A stretch of DNA of 13,266 nt from UMGS1370 sp963557065 (GCA_963557065.1 CAUWCT010000076.1:1-13266); one strand, 5' to 3'; positions 5,718-13,219 are shown, counted from the first letter of the stretch. The notes: generated by a model from the letters alone, not told the origin. Numbers and translations are program-made.

Positions 5718-7118
5718 TTAGTTATGGCAGATAATAGGCATGTTTTTGTATACATGTTCGTAAACAATGGCGGCTTTTGCCGGCGGCAGGTTAATACATC
5801 CATGGGAACCCCCGGTCTTATAAATGTCCCCGCCAAAGCTGCTGCGCCAATCTGCGTCATGAAGTCCGATTCCACCGTTAAAAGGCATCCAGTATTTTAC
5901 CGGAGTGGCGTAATCTTCTCCTCTTAACACTTTATCCTTCTGTTTATAATAGAGTCCGAAAATACCGGGCGGTGTTGTCCACCCCTTCGATACATTGCCG
6001 GACACAAAAGGCGTATCCAATATGCACTGACCATTTTCTACCAGGTATAAATGCTGATTGCCCAGATCCACCTCCACGTAAGTCATGCCGTAATCATTGC
6101 CGGATCGGCTGGCAGCTGTCTGGGAATAGATTGGTTCCCTCTCGGAACTCTGGCAGGTCTGGATAGCTGCGATTAACGCATTGGTCTCTGCAGCCTGATC
6201 AATCTTCCAGCCATATGGGCCGGTGACTGTCACATCCTGTCCGGAAGCAGTGCGGAATACATGAGGTTTTCCGGCAGTGTCATATTTATCTGCCAGCATT
6301 TTTACATAAGCGGCGGCCTGCGCCGGATCGACTGTTACAGAAGCGCCATCTGTCCCGGTTATCCAGGTGGAAATCACATCACCTGTAAGAACTTCGGATG
6401 CGTCCCCAAACCGGTACGTAATGGTCATATTGCCGCACTGGTTCATGGCTTCCAAAAGAGAAACCAGGGCTTCATCGGTTGCATGGACGGTTACTTCGTT
6501 GTAGCATCCCTTTTCCTGAAGATTTAAAAATGACTGTCCGGATGCAAAGGCGTCCCGCACTGCCGGAATCAGTTTCTCCATGTTCAGATCCGTTCCGGAA
6601 ACTTCCGGGACAATCATAAATCCCCCTCCGTCTTCTGATTTTGCAATATGAGCATTTTCTGTCTTTACCACATCTTCCCCTGTTACCAGAGATAACGAGG
6701 ACAGTTTTGCTGCAAGGGCCTCTTCGCTGTAGGAAACATCTAAGGGAATCTCAAACCGGTTGTCTACTGCAGGTCCTGAAATACGGTCGTTTTCATTTTG
6801 CTGTGCCAAAATCTCAGAAAGTCCGCTGCTTAATACGGCGGTCAGACCAATATCTGCGCCTGAAATCACTTCTTCTTTTCCATCTTTTCCCACCAAAGTA
6901 AGAGTTTTTTGGCTGCCGTAAAAGGCTTCTATTGCCGTCTTTGCCTCGTCCGGGGTCATTCCCGCTGTGTTTACCCCATTAATCTGGGTTCCGCTCACAT
7001 AAACGTCCGGATTGTTATGAATATTGTTTACTGCCGCCTGTACCAGACAGGTACTGGAAAAAACCAGCACTGCAGACAGGCAGAAGGTTGTCATTTGTCT
7101 GAAAAAACGGTATTTCAT
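5718..7118 (-). CDS. Secreted L,D-transpeptidase (YkuD family) with N-terminal peptidoglycan-binding region
   Basis: A 466-residue exported enzyme that makes 3-3 cross-links in peptidoglycan or attaches partners to it. Residues 1-29 are a signal peptide (basic MKYRFFRQ, hydrophobic core, likely cleavage after VQA). A long region (about 35-335) resembles the 'putative peptidoglycan binding' repeats often found before this domain in clostridia, for example INGVNTAGMTPDEAK. The catalytic YkuD domain occupies about 345-466: YVEVDLGNQHLYL at its start, then H420 and SHGCINLP with catalytic Cys441. The first residues of the mature protein could stay near the membrane if the peptide is not cut. The gene has its own housekeeping promoter and precedes trpS. 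Not a penicillin-binding protein: the Ser-x-x-Lys motifs are absent. Confidence 0.92.
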   Translation of the reverse strand: MKYRFFRQMTTFCLSAVLVFSSTCLVQAAVNNIHNNPDVYVSGTQINGVNTAGMTPDEAKTAIEAFYGSQKTLTLVGKDGKEEVISGADIGLTAVLSSGLSEILAQQNENDRISGPAVDNRFEIPLDVSYSEEALAAKLSSLSLVTGEDVVKTENAHIAKSEDGGGFMIVPEVSGTDLNMEKLIPAVRDAFASGQSFLNLQEKGCYNEVTVHATDEALVSLLEAMNQCGNMTITYRFGDASEVLTGDVISTWITGTDGASVTVDPAQAAAYVKMLADKYDTAGKPHVFRTASGQDVTVTGPYGWKIDQAAETNALIAAIQTCQSSEREPIYSQTAASRSGNDYGMTYVEVDLGNQHLYLVENGQCILDTPFVSGNVSKGWTTPPGIFGLYYKQKDKVLRGEDYATPVKYWMPFNGGIGLHDADWRSSFGGDIYKTGGSHGCINLPPAKAAIVYEHVYKNMPIICHN

Positions 7119-7165
7119 GTCTTCTACCCCTTCTTTTTTATGATAACTGGAAAACAGTTGTTTCT

Positions 7166-7194
7166 ATTGTACTCGCGGCTAACCAAAAAGTCAA
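7166..7194 (-). promoter_or_regulatory. Promoter of the L,D-transpeptidase gene
   Basis: On the minus strand TTGACT (7189-7194) and TACAAT (7166-7171) are separated by exactly 17 bp. The -35 box overlaps the last codons of the pseudouridine synthase gene. Transcription would start near 7159, about 40 bp ahead of the start codon. The motifs are of housekeeping type, not the TGAAAC/CGTC type, so the nearby ECF sigma factor probably does not control it directly. Confidence 0.85.
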
Positions 7195-8156
7195 CGAGGT
7201 TGTATCTTCAAAAATTCCGGCGGCAGTTTTGCTGTAAATGTTTTTCCCGCAAGATAAGACAGGGGATCGGGCAGGGAATCCGGCATAACCAGTTTCCAGG
7301 AATGAAGCATCTGAGAGGTAATGCCATACATTTTTTTCGCCTTTTCATTGACAGACTTCTTTCCGTATTTGAAATCCCCTACAATGGGATGGCCGATGGA
7401 TGCCAGATGGGCGCGGATCTGGTGGGTCCGGCCTGTAAGCAGTTCCACCTGTAAGCAGGTATATTCACCGTTTTCCCATAAGGGAGTATATCTGGTGGCA
7501 ATCGGCTGACTGTCTGGTGTCGGATTCTTTGTAATAAAAACCTGATTGGTTTTCTCATCTTTCTTCAAAAATCCTTCTATCGTTCTCTCCTCTGTAACCC
7601 GGCCGGACACGATGCACTGATAATATTTGTGGACGCTTCGATCTCTGAAAACCTGGGACAGAATCTGAAGCCCTGCCAGAGATTTTCCGGCAGCAATCAG
7701 ACCGCTGGTATTCCGATCCAGGCGGTTGCACACAGAAGGACGGAAGGTAAGAAGCTGATCGGTGGTAAGCTGGCCGGAATCCAGCAGATAAGCTGTAATC
7801 TCCTCGACTAAGGATACGTCTCCTTCTTTTGCTTTCTGGGACAGCAGACCGGAGGGCTTGTTGATTAAAAGGATGTGGGAATCCTCATAGATAATGGGAA
7901 AAGAGGAAGCAGCAGAGGATTCTTTCCCCTTTGGGACAGAAGAAAAGGTTTTTATGGTTTCTTCTGACAAAAACAGACGGATCTCATCCCCTTCTTTCAG
8001 CCGCTCTGAACCCTCGCATTTTTTCCCGTTGAGCACAATATTTTTCTTGCGCATCATCTTATAGAGAAAACTTTTGGGCGCCAGACTTAAATATTTGGCT
8101 AAAAGCTTGTCCAGACGCTGCCCGGCTTCATTGGGGCCTACTGACAGTTGGCGCAT
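7191..8156 (-). CDS. RluA/RluD-family rRNA pseudouridine synthase
   Basis: A 321-residue enzyme that converts specific uridines of RNA, most likely 23S rRNA, into pseudouridine. The N-terminal S4 RNA-binding domain (about 12-60) carries AGQRLDKLLAKYL and VLNGKK. The catalytic domain (about 85-310) shows IIYEDSHILLINKPSG, the active-site motif NRLDRNTSG (144-152) with catalytic Asp147, and LTGRTHQIRAHLASIGHPIVGD. Asn instead of His in front of RLDR is a common variant in clostridial homologues. AGGAGG lies five bases before the ATG, nine bases after the stop codon of the upstream gene, so it is the last gene of a three-gene cluster. The exact target position cannot be told from sequence; RluC and RluD are both possible. 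Confidence 0.92.
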   Translation of the reverse strand: MRQLSVGPNEAGQRLDKLLAKYLSLAPKSFLYKMMRKKNIVLNGKKCEGSERLKEGDEIRLFLSEETIKTFSSVPKGKESSAASSFPIIYEDSHILLINKPSGLLSQKAKEGDVSLVEEITAYLLDSGQLTTDQLLTFRPSVCNRLDRNTSGLIAAGKSLAGLQILSQVFRDRSVHKYYQCIVSGRVTEERTIEGFLKKDEKTNQVFITKNPTPDSQPIATRYTPLWENGEYTCLQVELLTGRTHQIRAHLASIGHPIVGDFKYGKKSVNEKAKKMYGITSQMLHSWKLVMPDSLPDPLSYLAGKTFTAKLPPEFLKIQPR

Positions 8157-8165
8157 AAAAACCTC

Positions 8166-8735
8166 CTACATAGACAAATTTTTCAGCAGCTCAGATGCGT
8201 AATCCACGCTGCCGTCATCCTCATAAGCAGAGGACGGCTTTAATCCCTTTAACCGGCGCAAAAAAGCGCCTGAATCTTTTACGAGCCGTACATTTCCATC
8301 CAGTCTGTGAGCGGTAAACATATCATTTAAAAATTTTTCCGCCCTGGCGATGTCAACCTTGGGATTTGAACAATATCCGCATACTGCAGTGGGATGAACA
8401 GCCACTGCATCCAGAGGTATGATCTGTTCTTTGGAAGTGATAATTAAGTCATAAAGCACAACACACTTCTCTTCAAATGGAAGAACAGACTGATAAAACT
8501 CTTTTTTGGGCGTCCGGAAGCGAAATGAAGCCAAAAATGGAGAGGCTACATTGGCCACTGGCAGGACCGTTAAAACCGCCATTACTGTAAGAATATTTTT
8601 TGCAGCCTGATTATCTGTAAAATTTCTGGCCAGAAGCTGCCCAATAATCATGGCTGCGCCGATTATAAGTTCCAGAATCTGTATCTTTCTCCGGTATTCC
8701 CGATATCCATAGCAGCCTTTCTGAATTCGTTTCAT
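8166..8735 (-). CDS. Hypothetical protein with two N-terminal membrane helices
   Basis: A 189-residue protein I do not recognise. A basic start (MKRIQKGCYGYREYRRKIQ) is followed by two hydrophobic segments (about 20-38 and 47-66) joined by a short loop. A soluble domain of about 120 residues comes after RFRTPKKEFY and is probably cytoplasmic by the positive-inside rule. It includes a Cys-Gly-Tyr-Cys pair in AVCGYCSNPKVDIARAEKFL and an alternating pattern typical of a small alpha/beta domain. The gene starts three bases after the stop codon of the SDR gene, whose end carries its ribosome binding site (AGAGAGGAGAG). The pseudouridine synthase starts nine bases after its stop codon. Conservation of this tight linkage would suggest a role in RNA or envelope biology; none is assigned. 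Confidence 0.75.
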   Translation of the reverse strand: MKRIQKGCYGYREYRRKIQILELIIGAAMIIGQLLARNFTDNQAAKNILTVMAVLTVLPVANVASPFLASFRFRTPKKEFYQSVLPFEEKCVVLYDLIITSKEQIIPLDAVAVHPTAVCGYCSNPKVDIARAEKFLNDMFTAHRLDGNVRLVKDSGAFLRRLKGLKPSSAYEDDGSVDYASELLKNLSM

Positions 8736-8738
8736 CCT

Positions 8739-9536
8739 TTACTCTCCTCTCTTTAGGACTTCCATCAAAGTCAGTATCCATTGTTGAGGAAGCACCTTGC
8801 ACAGCAGTTCAAATCCTTTCATCCCAATCCCATATACGGAAATGTCTTTTCCCAAAACGCTGTCTTCTATGGCTTTCTTTACCACTTTTTCCGGTTTTGC
8901 CATAAAAAGGCGTTTATAAATGGGATATGGCTTTTTGTCAAGTTCCTCTTCCATCACCTGAAAAAACTCTGTTTTTACCGGGCCTGGACAGACAGCTGTC
9001 ACTGTGATGCGGCGCGGCCTTAATTCTCTGTTTAATGCCCTGCTGTAGCTTAAAACAAAGGCTTTGGACGCTGCATAAACAGCAAAATCCGGCTGGGGCA
9101 CAAAAGCTGCCGCAGAGGCAAACTGAAGGATTCTTCCACTTTCTGCCAGATAAGGAAGGCACAGGCTGGTCATATAGACAAGACTTTTGCAGTTTACATC
9201 CACCATTCCGGTCTCCTGTTCCCTGTCAATGGCTCCTGACAGACCCAGCTTTCCGTATCCGGCAGCATTGACCAAAAAGCGGATATTCGGAGAGAGTTCT
9301 TTTAATGCGCTCTCAAAACCGATCAGTTTCTTTTTATCTGTAATATCTGCCCCGAATATGCGAAGTTTTACCGGAACCTGGGGCTCCAGCAAAAAAAGCC
9401 GATCCGTCCGCCTTGCCAGGACCCAGATTTCATCCAGGAAGGCAAACCGGTCAGCCAACTGAATAACGGTTTCTCTCCCCATTCCGGAAGAAGCCCCTGT
9501 CACTACTGCGATTTGAAGATTTCGCCCCTGCTTCAT
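8739..9536 (-). CDS. Short-chain dehydrogenase/reductase (SDR)
   Basis: A 265-residue NAD(P)-dependent oxidoreductase of the classical SDR family, with the substrate unknown. The cofactor loop is TGASSGMG (13-20), the structural motif is NAAG (90-93), and the catalytic set is Ser141 with Tyr154 and Lys158 (YAASK). PGPVKTEF (184-191) follows the active site. An ARRTDRL segment after the second strand (41-47) suggests a preference for NADP. The C-terminal tail (about 225-265) has a hydrophobic stretch, FELLCKVLPQQWILTLMEVL, as in SDRs that sit at a membrane surface and act on lipid-like substrates; that reading is a guess. AAGGAGGG lies nine bases before the ATG. The next gene begins three bases after the stop codon. 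Confidence 0.9.
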   Translation of the reverse strand: MKQGRNLQIAVVTGASSGMGRETVIQLADRFAFLDEIWVLARRTDRLFLLEPQVPVKLRIFGADITDKKKLIGFESALKELSPNIRFLVNAAGYGKLGLSGAIDREQETGMVDVNCKSLVYMTSLCLPYLAESGRILQFASAAAFVPQPDFAVYAASKAFVLSYSRALNRELRPRRITVTAVCPGPVKTEFFQVMEEELDKKPYPIYKRLFMAKPEKVVKKAIEDSVLGKDISVYGIGMKGFELLCKVLPQQWILTLMEVLKRGE

Positions 9537-9572
9537 CCTTTTGTTCCCTCCTTAAAATGATGTTGGGGTCAA

Positions 9573-9625
9573 AAGATGCCTGACGAATTGTTTCGTGCTT
9601 TGCACTCTCACAATTCTGACATCTT
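9573..9625 (-). other. Long imperfect hairpin between yraN and the SDR gene
   Basis: Three nested arms can be read: AAGATG (9573-9578) with CATCTT (9620-9625); GAATTG (9585-9590) with CAATTC (9611-9616); and GTGC (9595-9598) with GCAC (9602-9605) around a TTT loop. The structure includes the yraN stop codon. On the minus strand it is followed by only a T4 run, so termination would be weak. It may be an attenuator, an mRNA-stabilising hairpin or a copy of a dispersed repeat. Confidence 0.5.
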
Positions 9626-9968
9626 AAAATGCATCCCGAATCAGCCGGATCTGCTCTCCCAGTACCGCTACCACGTCAAAACGGCATGGGGTCTCCAGGG
9701 AAAGCCTGTTTTCATACAGATAGGTAAGCGCCGCTTTTCGGATTCTCTGCTGTTTTCGGATATCTACCGCTGCTTCCGGCTCGCCGGCTCCTGAATCCCT
9801 TCGATATTTTACTTCTATAAATACCAGCGTCTTTCCTTCTCTGGCAATCAGATCAATCTCCCCGCGCCTGTGGTTTTGATAATTGCGGCTTACGATTTCA
9901 TAGCCCCGGCTGATTAAATAATCCGCCGCTATAGATTCATAGCGGCCTCCTATCTGCCTTTTGTTCAA
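9624..9968 (-). CDS. yraN: YraN / UPF0102 family endonuclease-like protein
   Basis: A 114-residue protein of the widespread UPF0102 (YraN) family, which has a restriction-endonuclease-like fold and no firmly established function. The motif GEIDLIAREGKTLVFIEVKYR gives Asp39, Glu52 and Lys54, the usual D...ExK catalytic set. The start chosen is TTG at 9968: it overlaps the TGA of rnhB (TTGA), AAGGAG lies eight bases before it, and the protein then opens NKRQIGGRYE as in typical family members. An ATG further upstream (10037) would add 23 unusual residues and overlap rnhB by 73 bp. Coupled to rnhB, as in many Firmicutes, so a link to nucleic acid processing is likely but unproven. Confidence 0.88.
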   Translation of the reverse strand: MNKRQIGGRYESIAADYLISRGYEIVSRNYQNHRRGEIDLIAREGKTLVFIEVKYRRDSGAGEPEAAVDIRKQQRIRKAALTYLYENRLSLETPCRFDVVAVLGEQIRLIRDAF

Positions 9969-10642
9969 ATATCCGGCTCCTTCTCTCTTGGTTCCTGTAC
10001 AAATCGGGTAATAAAACTTTTTCTGTGAATGGGGCATGGCCCAAACTCTTTGATGGCCGCAATGTGGGCGGCTGTGCCATACCCCTTGTGGCGGGCAAAT
10101 CCGTATTCCGGATAAAGTTTCTCGTATTCTGTCATCATATGATCTCTGGTGACTTTTGCAAGAATGCTGGCGGCTGCAATAGAAACGCTTTTGGCGTCTC
10201 CTTTGATAATCGGTACCTGCAGCAGATGTCCGGAAAGATTCGGAATGGTGACCGCGTCATTTAACAGAACGTCAGGGGTCAGAGTCAGCCCTTCCACCGC
10301 CTGCTTCATCGCCCTGTACGTGGCCTGAAGAATGTTAATCGCATCAATTTCCTGAGGACTGGCAACTCCTACTGCCCAGGAAACCGCTTTTTCTTTAATC
10401 TCTGCAAATAGTTCTTCTCTCCGCTTTTCAGAAAGTTTTTTGGAATCATTCAGATACAGAATCCGGCAATCCTTTGGCAAAATCACTGCACCTGCGACCA
10501 CCGGGCCTGCAAGGGGGCCTCTTCCTGCTTCATCAATACCACAGCAAATCCCCACTGATTCATATTGTGTTTCATAAACTTTCATCTGCTCCAGACGCAG
10601 CAATTCCTGTTCCAGTTTTTCTCCCTTTAATACCCTGGCCAT
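9965..10642 (-). CDS. rnhB: Ribonuclease HII
   Basis: A 225-residue cytoplasmic nuclease that cuts RNA in RNA-DNA hybrids and removes single ribonucleotides from DNA. An N-terminal helical extension (1-30) precedes the core. Catalytic residues by motif: Asp37 and Glu38 in GIDEAGRGPLAGP, Asp129 in LNDA, and Asp149 in KGDAKS. SILAKVTRDHMM (159-170) and the GYGTAAHIAAI segment near the C-terminus are further family signatures. AGGAGGAAGT is directly upstream of the ATG, 12 bp after the signal peptidase gene. The stop codon overlaps the TTG of yraN. Genes rplS, rbgA and rnhB are neighbours in Bacillus as well, so the order is old. Complete and ordinary. Confidence 0.95.
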   Translation of the reverse strand: MARVLKGEKLEQELLRLEQMKVYETQYESVGICCGIDEAGRGPLAGPVVAGAVILPKDCRILYLNDSKKLSEKRREELFAEIKEKAVSWAVGVASPQEIDAINILQATYRAMKQAVEGLTLTPDVLLNDAVTIPNLSGHLLQVPIIKGDAKSVSIAAASILAKVTRDHMMTEYEKLYPEYGFARHKGYGTAAHIAAIKEFGPCPIHRKSFITRFVQEPREKEPDI

Positions 10643-10654
10643 ACTTCCTCCTGC

Positions 10655-11182
10655 TTATCCGACCGGCCAGATTTTAAACCAAATCCTGCCGATTATATCG
10701 TCTCTTTTAATATTTCCTACATCTGTATCCCGGCTGTCTGAACTGTCATTCCGGTTATCGCCTAACACAAAGTATTCGTCTTCTCCAAGTGTAATGATCT
10801 CTTCGGCTCTTCCAGGTTTTTTAATGGGTTCAGAACTCACATCTTTTTCCAGTTTTTCCCCGTTAATCCATACAGCGCCTTCTTTAATCTGTACCGTTTC
10901 CCCAGGCAGGCCGATAATCCGTTTGGTATAATACCGGCCCTTTTGATAGCGGTAGGAAAACACAATTACATCAAACCGTTTTGGATCGGAAAACCGGTAT
11001 GACAGCTTGTCTACCAACAGAATATCCCCATCTTTTAAAGCCGGTTCCATGGAATCGCCATATACATCTGCCCTCTGAATGACAAATGTAATCAAAAACA
11101 AAATAGAGAGAACGGTTACAGCCAGATAGCAAAAGAAACTTTTTACTTCTGTCCAGAGGGTTTCTTTCTGCCGTCTGTTCAT
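10655..11182 (-). CDS. lepB: Type I signal peptidase (first copy in window, nearer rnhB)
   Basis: A 175-residue membrane-anchored serine protease that removes signal peptides from exported proteins at the outer face of the membrane. A single N-terminal helix (about 15-36) is followed by the catalytic domain: box B GDSMEPAL with Ser44, box D YYTKRIIGLPGE with Lys87 (the general base), and box E GDNRNDSSDSR near the C-terminus. The short form with one helix is the Gram-positive type. Its ATG overlaps the TGA of rbgA (ATGA, 11179-11182), so it is translationally coupled. A second, clearly different signal peptidase gene lies on the other side of rbgA. Two enzymes may differ in substrates or in expression; that is inference. 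Confidence 0.95.
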   Translation of the reverse strand: MNRRQKETLWTEVKSFFCYLAVTVLSILFLITFVIQRADVYGDSMEPALKDGDILLVDKLSYRFSDPKRFDVIVFSYRYQKGRYYTKRIIGLPGETVQIKEGAVWINGEKLEKDVSSEPIKKPGRAEEIITLGEDEYFVLGDNRNDSSDSRDTDVGNIKRDDIIGRIWFKIWPVG

Positions 11183-12081
11183 TTTTCCTGTTCCCTTAAC
11201 GTCTCCTTTAGCGTTTGCTCCGGTTCTGGCAGTTCTAACGTAATCTTTCCTAACCGGCCGCTTCTGAAATCATCCAGCAGAATCGAAGCCGCTTTAGAAA
11301 GATCCGGTTCTCCGCCTTTTAAAAGGCAGGCTCTCACCGCCGCCACCTGTTCCAGGACTGGAATACAGTCTTTTATCTCACTGCCTGCCGGAAGCGTTTC
11401 TATCTGATATCGTTCCTTTAAAGCCCCTGGATAGCGGTCTGCAAGCACCTTGACGAGCTCTAATGCCAGTTCGTCTTTATTTAAAATTTCGTCATTGATC
11501 GAGCCGATAAATGCCAGATTCAGTCCTACCTTCTGATCCTCAAATCTGGGCCATAAAATTCCGGGAGTATCCAGAAGTTCCAGGCTTTTGTTCAGGCGAA
11601 TCCATTGATTTCCCTTGGTTACTCCAGGCTTGTTGCCGGTTTTGGTACATGCCCGCCCTGCAAATGCATTGATAAAAGTGGATTTTCCTACATTGGGGAT
11701 TCCCACCACCATGGCGCGGATAGGACGGTTTAAAATTCCCCTTCTCCGATCCCGTTGGATTTTTTCTTTACAGGCTTCCTGAACCGTTGCATTAATCTGT
11801 TTTAATCCGGCTCCGCTTTTGCAGTTTACTTTCAGGACATGGAATCCTTTTTCTGTAAAATAGCGGAACCACTGCTCATTTGCCTCATCATCTGCCAAAT
11901 CCGACTTATTTAAGAGTACCATTCTGGCTTTTGCCGCTCCCAGTTCATCTATATCCGGATTACGGCTGCTAAGAGGCACTCTGGCATCTACCAGTTCAAT
12001 AATCAAATCAATTAATTTTATATCTTCTTTCATGGCACGTTTTGCCTTAGTCATGTGCCCTGGATACCACTGTATATTCAT
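11179..12081 (-). CDS. rbgA: Ribosome biogenesis GTPase RbgA (YlqF)
   Basis: A 300-residue circularly permuted GTPase that assists late assembly of the 50S ribosomal subunit. The permuted motif order is visible: G4 NKSD (58-61) comes before G1 GIPNVGKS (127-134), G2 with Thr155 in GVTKG, and G3 DTPG (171-174). The start MNIQWYPGHMTKAKR is the conserved N-terminus of the family. The C-terminal helical domain (about 205-285) would contact rRNA. AGAGGGACAT precedes the ATG, 25 bp after the upstream signal peptidase gene. The stop codon overlaps the next signal peptidase start. Lying close to rplS fits a ribosome-assembly role; in Bacillus RbgA acts with large-subunit proteins. Confidence 0.95.
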   Translation of the reverse strand: MNIQWYPGHMTKAKRAMKEDIKLIDLIIELVDARVPLSSRNPDIDELGAAKARMVLLNKSDLADDEANEQWFRYFTEKGFHVLKVNCKSGAGLKQINATVQEACKEKIQRDRRRGILNRPIRAMVVGIPNVGKSTFINAFAGRACTKTGNKPGVTKGNQWIRLNKSLELLDTPGILWPRFEDQKVGLNLAFIGSINDEILNKDELALELVKVLADRYPGALKERYQIETLPAGSEIKDCIPVLEQVAAVRACLLKGGEPDLSKAASILLDDFRSGRLGKITLELPEPEQTLKETLREQEK

Positions 12082-12106
12082 ATGTCCCTCTATCTGAAAA
12101 CTTCTG

Positions 12107-12652
12107 CTATTCTACCAGTCCAATATCAAGAATCGGCAATAGCCGAAGCCATACTTTCCCTATAATTTGATCTTCTTTTACATTGCCTACATTGGCAAAC
12201 CGGCTGTCTTCGCTGCTGTCCCGGTTATCTCCCAACAAAAAATACTCTTCTTCCCCAAGGATTACAGGGTGTTCTGCCAAACCGGCAGAGGTAATTAAAG
12301 CTGTATCTTCCGTTTCCTGCAGCAGCACATCATTGATATAAATCCTTCCATCTTTAATCTGCACCGTTTCTCCGGGAAGGCCGATTACCCGCTTTACATT
12401 CCATTTTCCATCTCCCCGCTGAAATACCACAACATCAAACCGATCCGGTTTTTGAAAATCATAGATCAGACGGTTCATCAGAACTACGTTTTCTGTCTCC
12501 AGCGCCGGCTGCATAGAACTGCCGCTTATGGGAATCTGGGTTCCAAAGGCGTAAACAGTAAAGCAGGCAATGGCAATGACTACCACGATATCTGTTACCC
12601 AACCGGAAATGCGGCGAAGCAGGGTTGATTCCTCGCTTTCGTAAAATTTCAC
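12107..12652 (-). CDS. lepB: Type I signal peptidase (second copy in window, next to rplS)
   Basis: A 181-residue membrane-anchored signal peptidase. After a charged N-terminus there is a helix (about 19-37), then box B GSSMQPAL with catalytic Ser46, box D KWNVKRVIGLPGE with Lys87, and box E GDNRDSSEDSR. The start is a choice between two in-frame GTG codons. GTG at 12652 has GAGGTGAG at an ideal five-base distance; GTG at 12661 lies inside that ribosome binding site and would have none of its own, only the terminator's T-run. Similar in size to the other copy but different in most non-motif residues, so the duplication is not recent. No ATG start is available in frame. Confidence 0.92.
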   Translation of the reverse strand: MKFYESEESTLLRRISGWVTDIVVVIAIACFTVYAFGTQIPISGSSMQPALETENVVLMNRLIYDFQKPDRFDVVVFQRGDGKWNVKRVIGLPGETVQIKDGRIYINDVLLQETEDTALITSAGLAEHPVILGEEEYFLLGDNRDSSEDSRFANVGNVKEDQIIGKVWLRLLPILDIGLVE

Positions 12653-12669
12653 TGTTCTCACCTCATGTT

Positions 12670-12709
12670 AAAAAGGGACTGTCGCAAAATGAAACGTTGC
12701 GACAGCCCC
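12670..12709 (-). terminator. Intrinsic terminator or attenuator after rplS
   Basis: TTGCGACAGCCCC (12697-12709) pairs with GGGACTGTCGCAA (12675-12687) over 13 bp, with one G-U pair in the minus-strand RNA and a 9-nt loop, followed by T5 (12670-12674). The ribosome binding site of the next gene starts five bases later. No separate promoter is apparent between the two, so this probably reduces rather than ends transcription into the lepB operon. Confidence 0.85.
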
Positions 12710-12724
12710 TTCTGTCTTCAGGAA

Positions 12725-13072
12725 TTAGCGAACTAATTCTTTTACCTTTGCTGCTTTACCTACGCGATCACGTAAATAGTACAGTTTTGCTCTTCTTACT
12801 TTACCTTTTCTTACAACTTCTACATCTGCTACAGATGGAGAGTGTAATGGCCAGGTCTTCTCAACGCCGATACCGTTGGAATTCTTTCTTACAGTAAAGG
12901 TCTCTCTGGCACCGCCGTTCTGTCTCTTAATAACCGTACCCTCAAAAATCTGGATTCTCTCGCGGTTACCCTCTTTAATCTTGTTGTGTACTCTTACAGT
13001 ATCGCCAACATGGAACTCCGGTACGGATTCCTTCAACTGAGCTGCTTCAATATTCTTGATAATTTCGTTCAT
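12725..13072 (-). CDS. rplS: 50S ribosomal protein L19
   Basis: A 115-residue large-subunit ribosomal protein located at the 30S-50S interface. The sequence is typical throughout: FHVGDTVRVHNKIKEGNRERIQIFEGTVIKR, then GVEKTWPLHSP and the basic C-terminus VRRAKLYYLRDRVGKAAKVKE. AAGGAGGT is seven bases before the ATG. It has its own strong promoter and is followed by an attenuating hairpin, as expected for a gene that must be made in excess over the assembly and secretion genes downstream. Full length, no anomalies. Confidence 0.98.
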   Translation of the reverse strand: MNEIIKNIEAAQLKESVPEFHVGDTVRVHNKIKEGNRERIQIFEGTVIKRQNGGARETFTVRKNSNGIGVEKTWPLHSPSVADVEVVRKGKVRRAKLYYLRDRVGKAAKVKELVR

Positions 13073-13151
13073 CGTGTGAACCTCCTTAAGTTTATTGGAT
13101 GTTCTTAATACGCTTTCCCGTAACAGAGGACCATCTCGTCTTAATCACAAC
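13073..13151 (-). promoter_or_regulatory. rplS 5' leader, about 79 nt
   Basis: The stretch from the predicted transcription start to the rplS start codon is long for a simple untranslated region. Short pairing is possible between TTAAG (upstream) and CTTAA, the latter next to the AAGGAGGT ribosome binding site, which could mask it. Bacillus rplS has a leader with an autoregulatory element (the Rfam L19 leader). I cannot confirm that this one belongs to it. Confidence 0.35.
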
Positions 13152-13157
13152 TATCAC

Positions 13158-13186
13158 AGTGTATCACAAAGGGTTTGAAATTGCAA
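13158..13186 (-). promoter_or_regulatory. rplS promoter
   Basis: On the minus strand TTGCAA (13181-13186) and TACACT (13158-13163) are separated by exactly 17 bp, and a TGA before the -10 adds an extended -10 TG. Start of transcription is expected near 13151. This would be the main promoter for rplS and, through read-through, for the genes downstream. Confidence 0.8.
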
Positions 13187-13219
13187 GTAATTCTTCCAAA
13201 AACTTTCGTTCTTTATAAG

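Noticed and set aside
7145..7159. Short inverted repeat AACTG/CAGTT in the leader of the transpeptidase gene
   Set aside because: Only five pairs, A/T-flanked and without a U-run; too weak to call a terminator or an operator.
6909..7454. Plus-strand open frame of 181 codons across the transpeptidase/pseudouridine synthase junction
   Set aside because: It is antisense to two convincingly identified genes, has no ribosome binding site, and its translation is cysteine- and arginine-rich with no domain pattern.
7718..7726. Asn in place of His before the RLDR motif of the pseudouridine synthase
   Set aside because: The catalytic Asp is intact and NRLDRNTSG is a frequent variant in clostridial homologues, so it is not a sign of inactivity.
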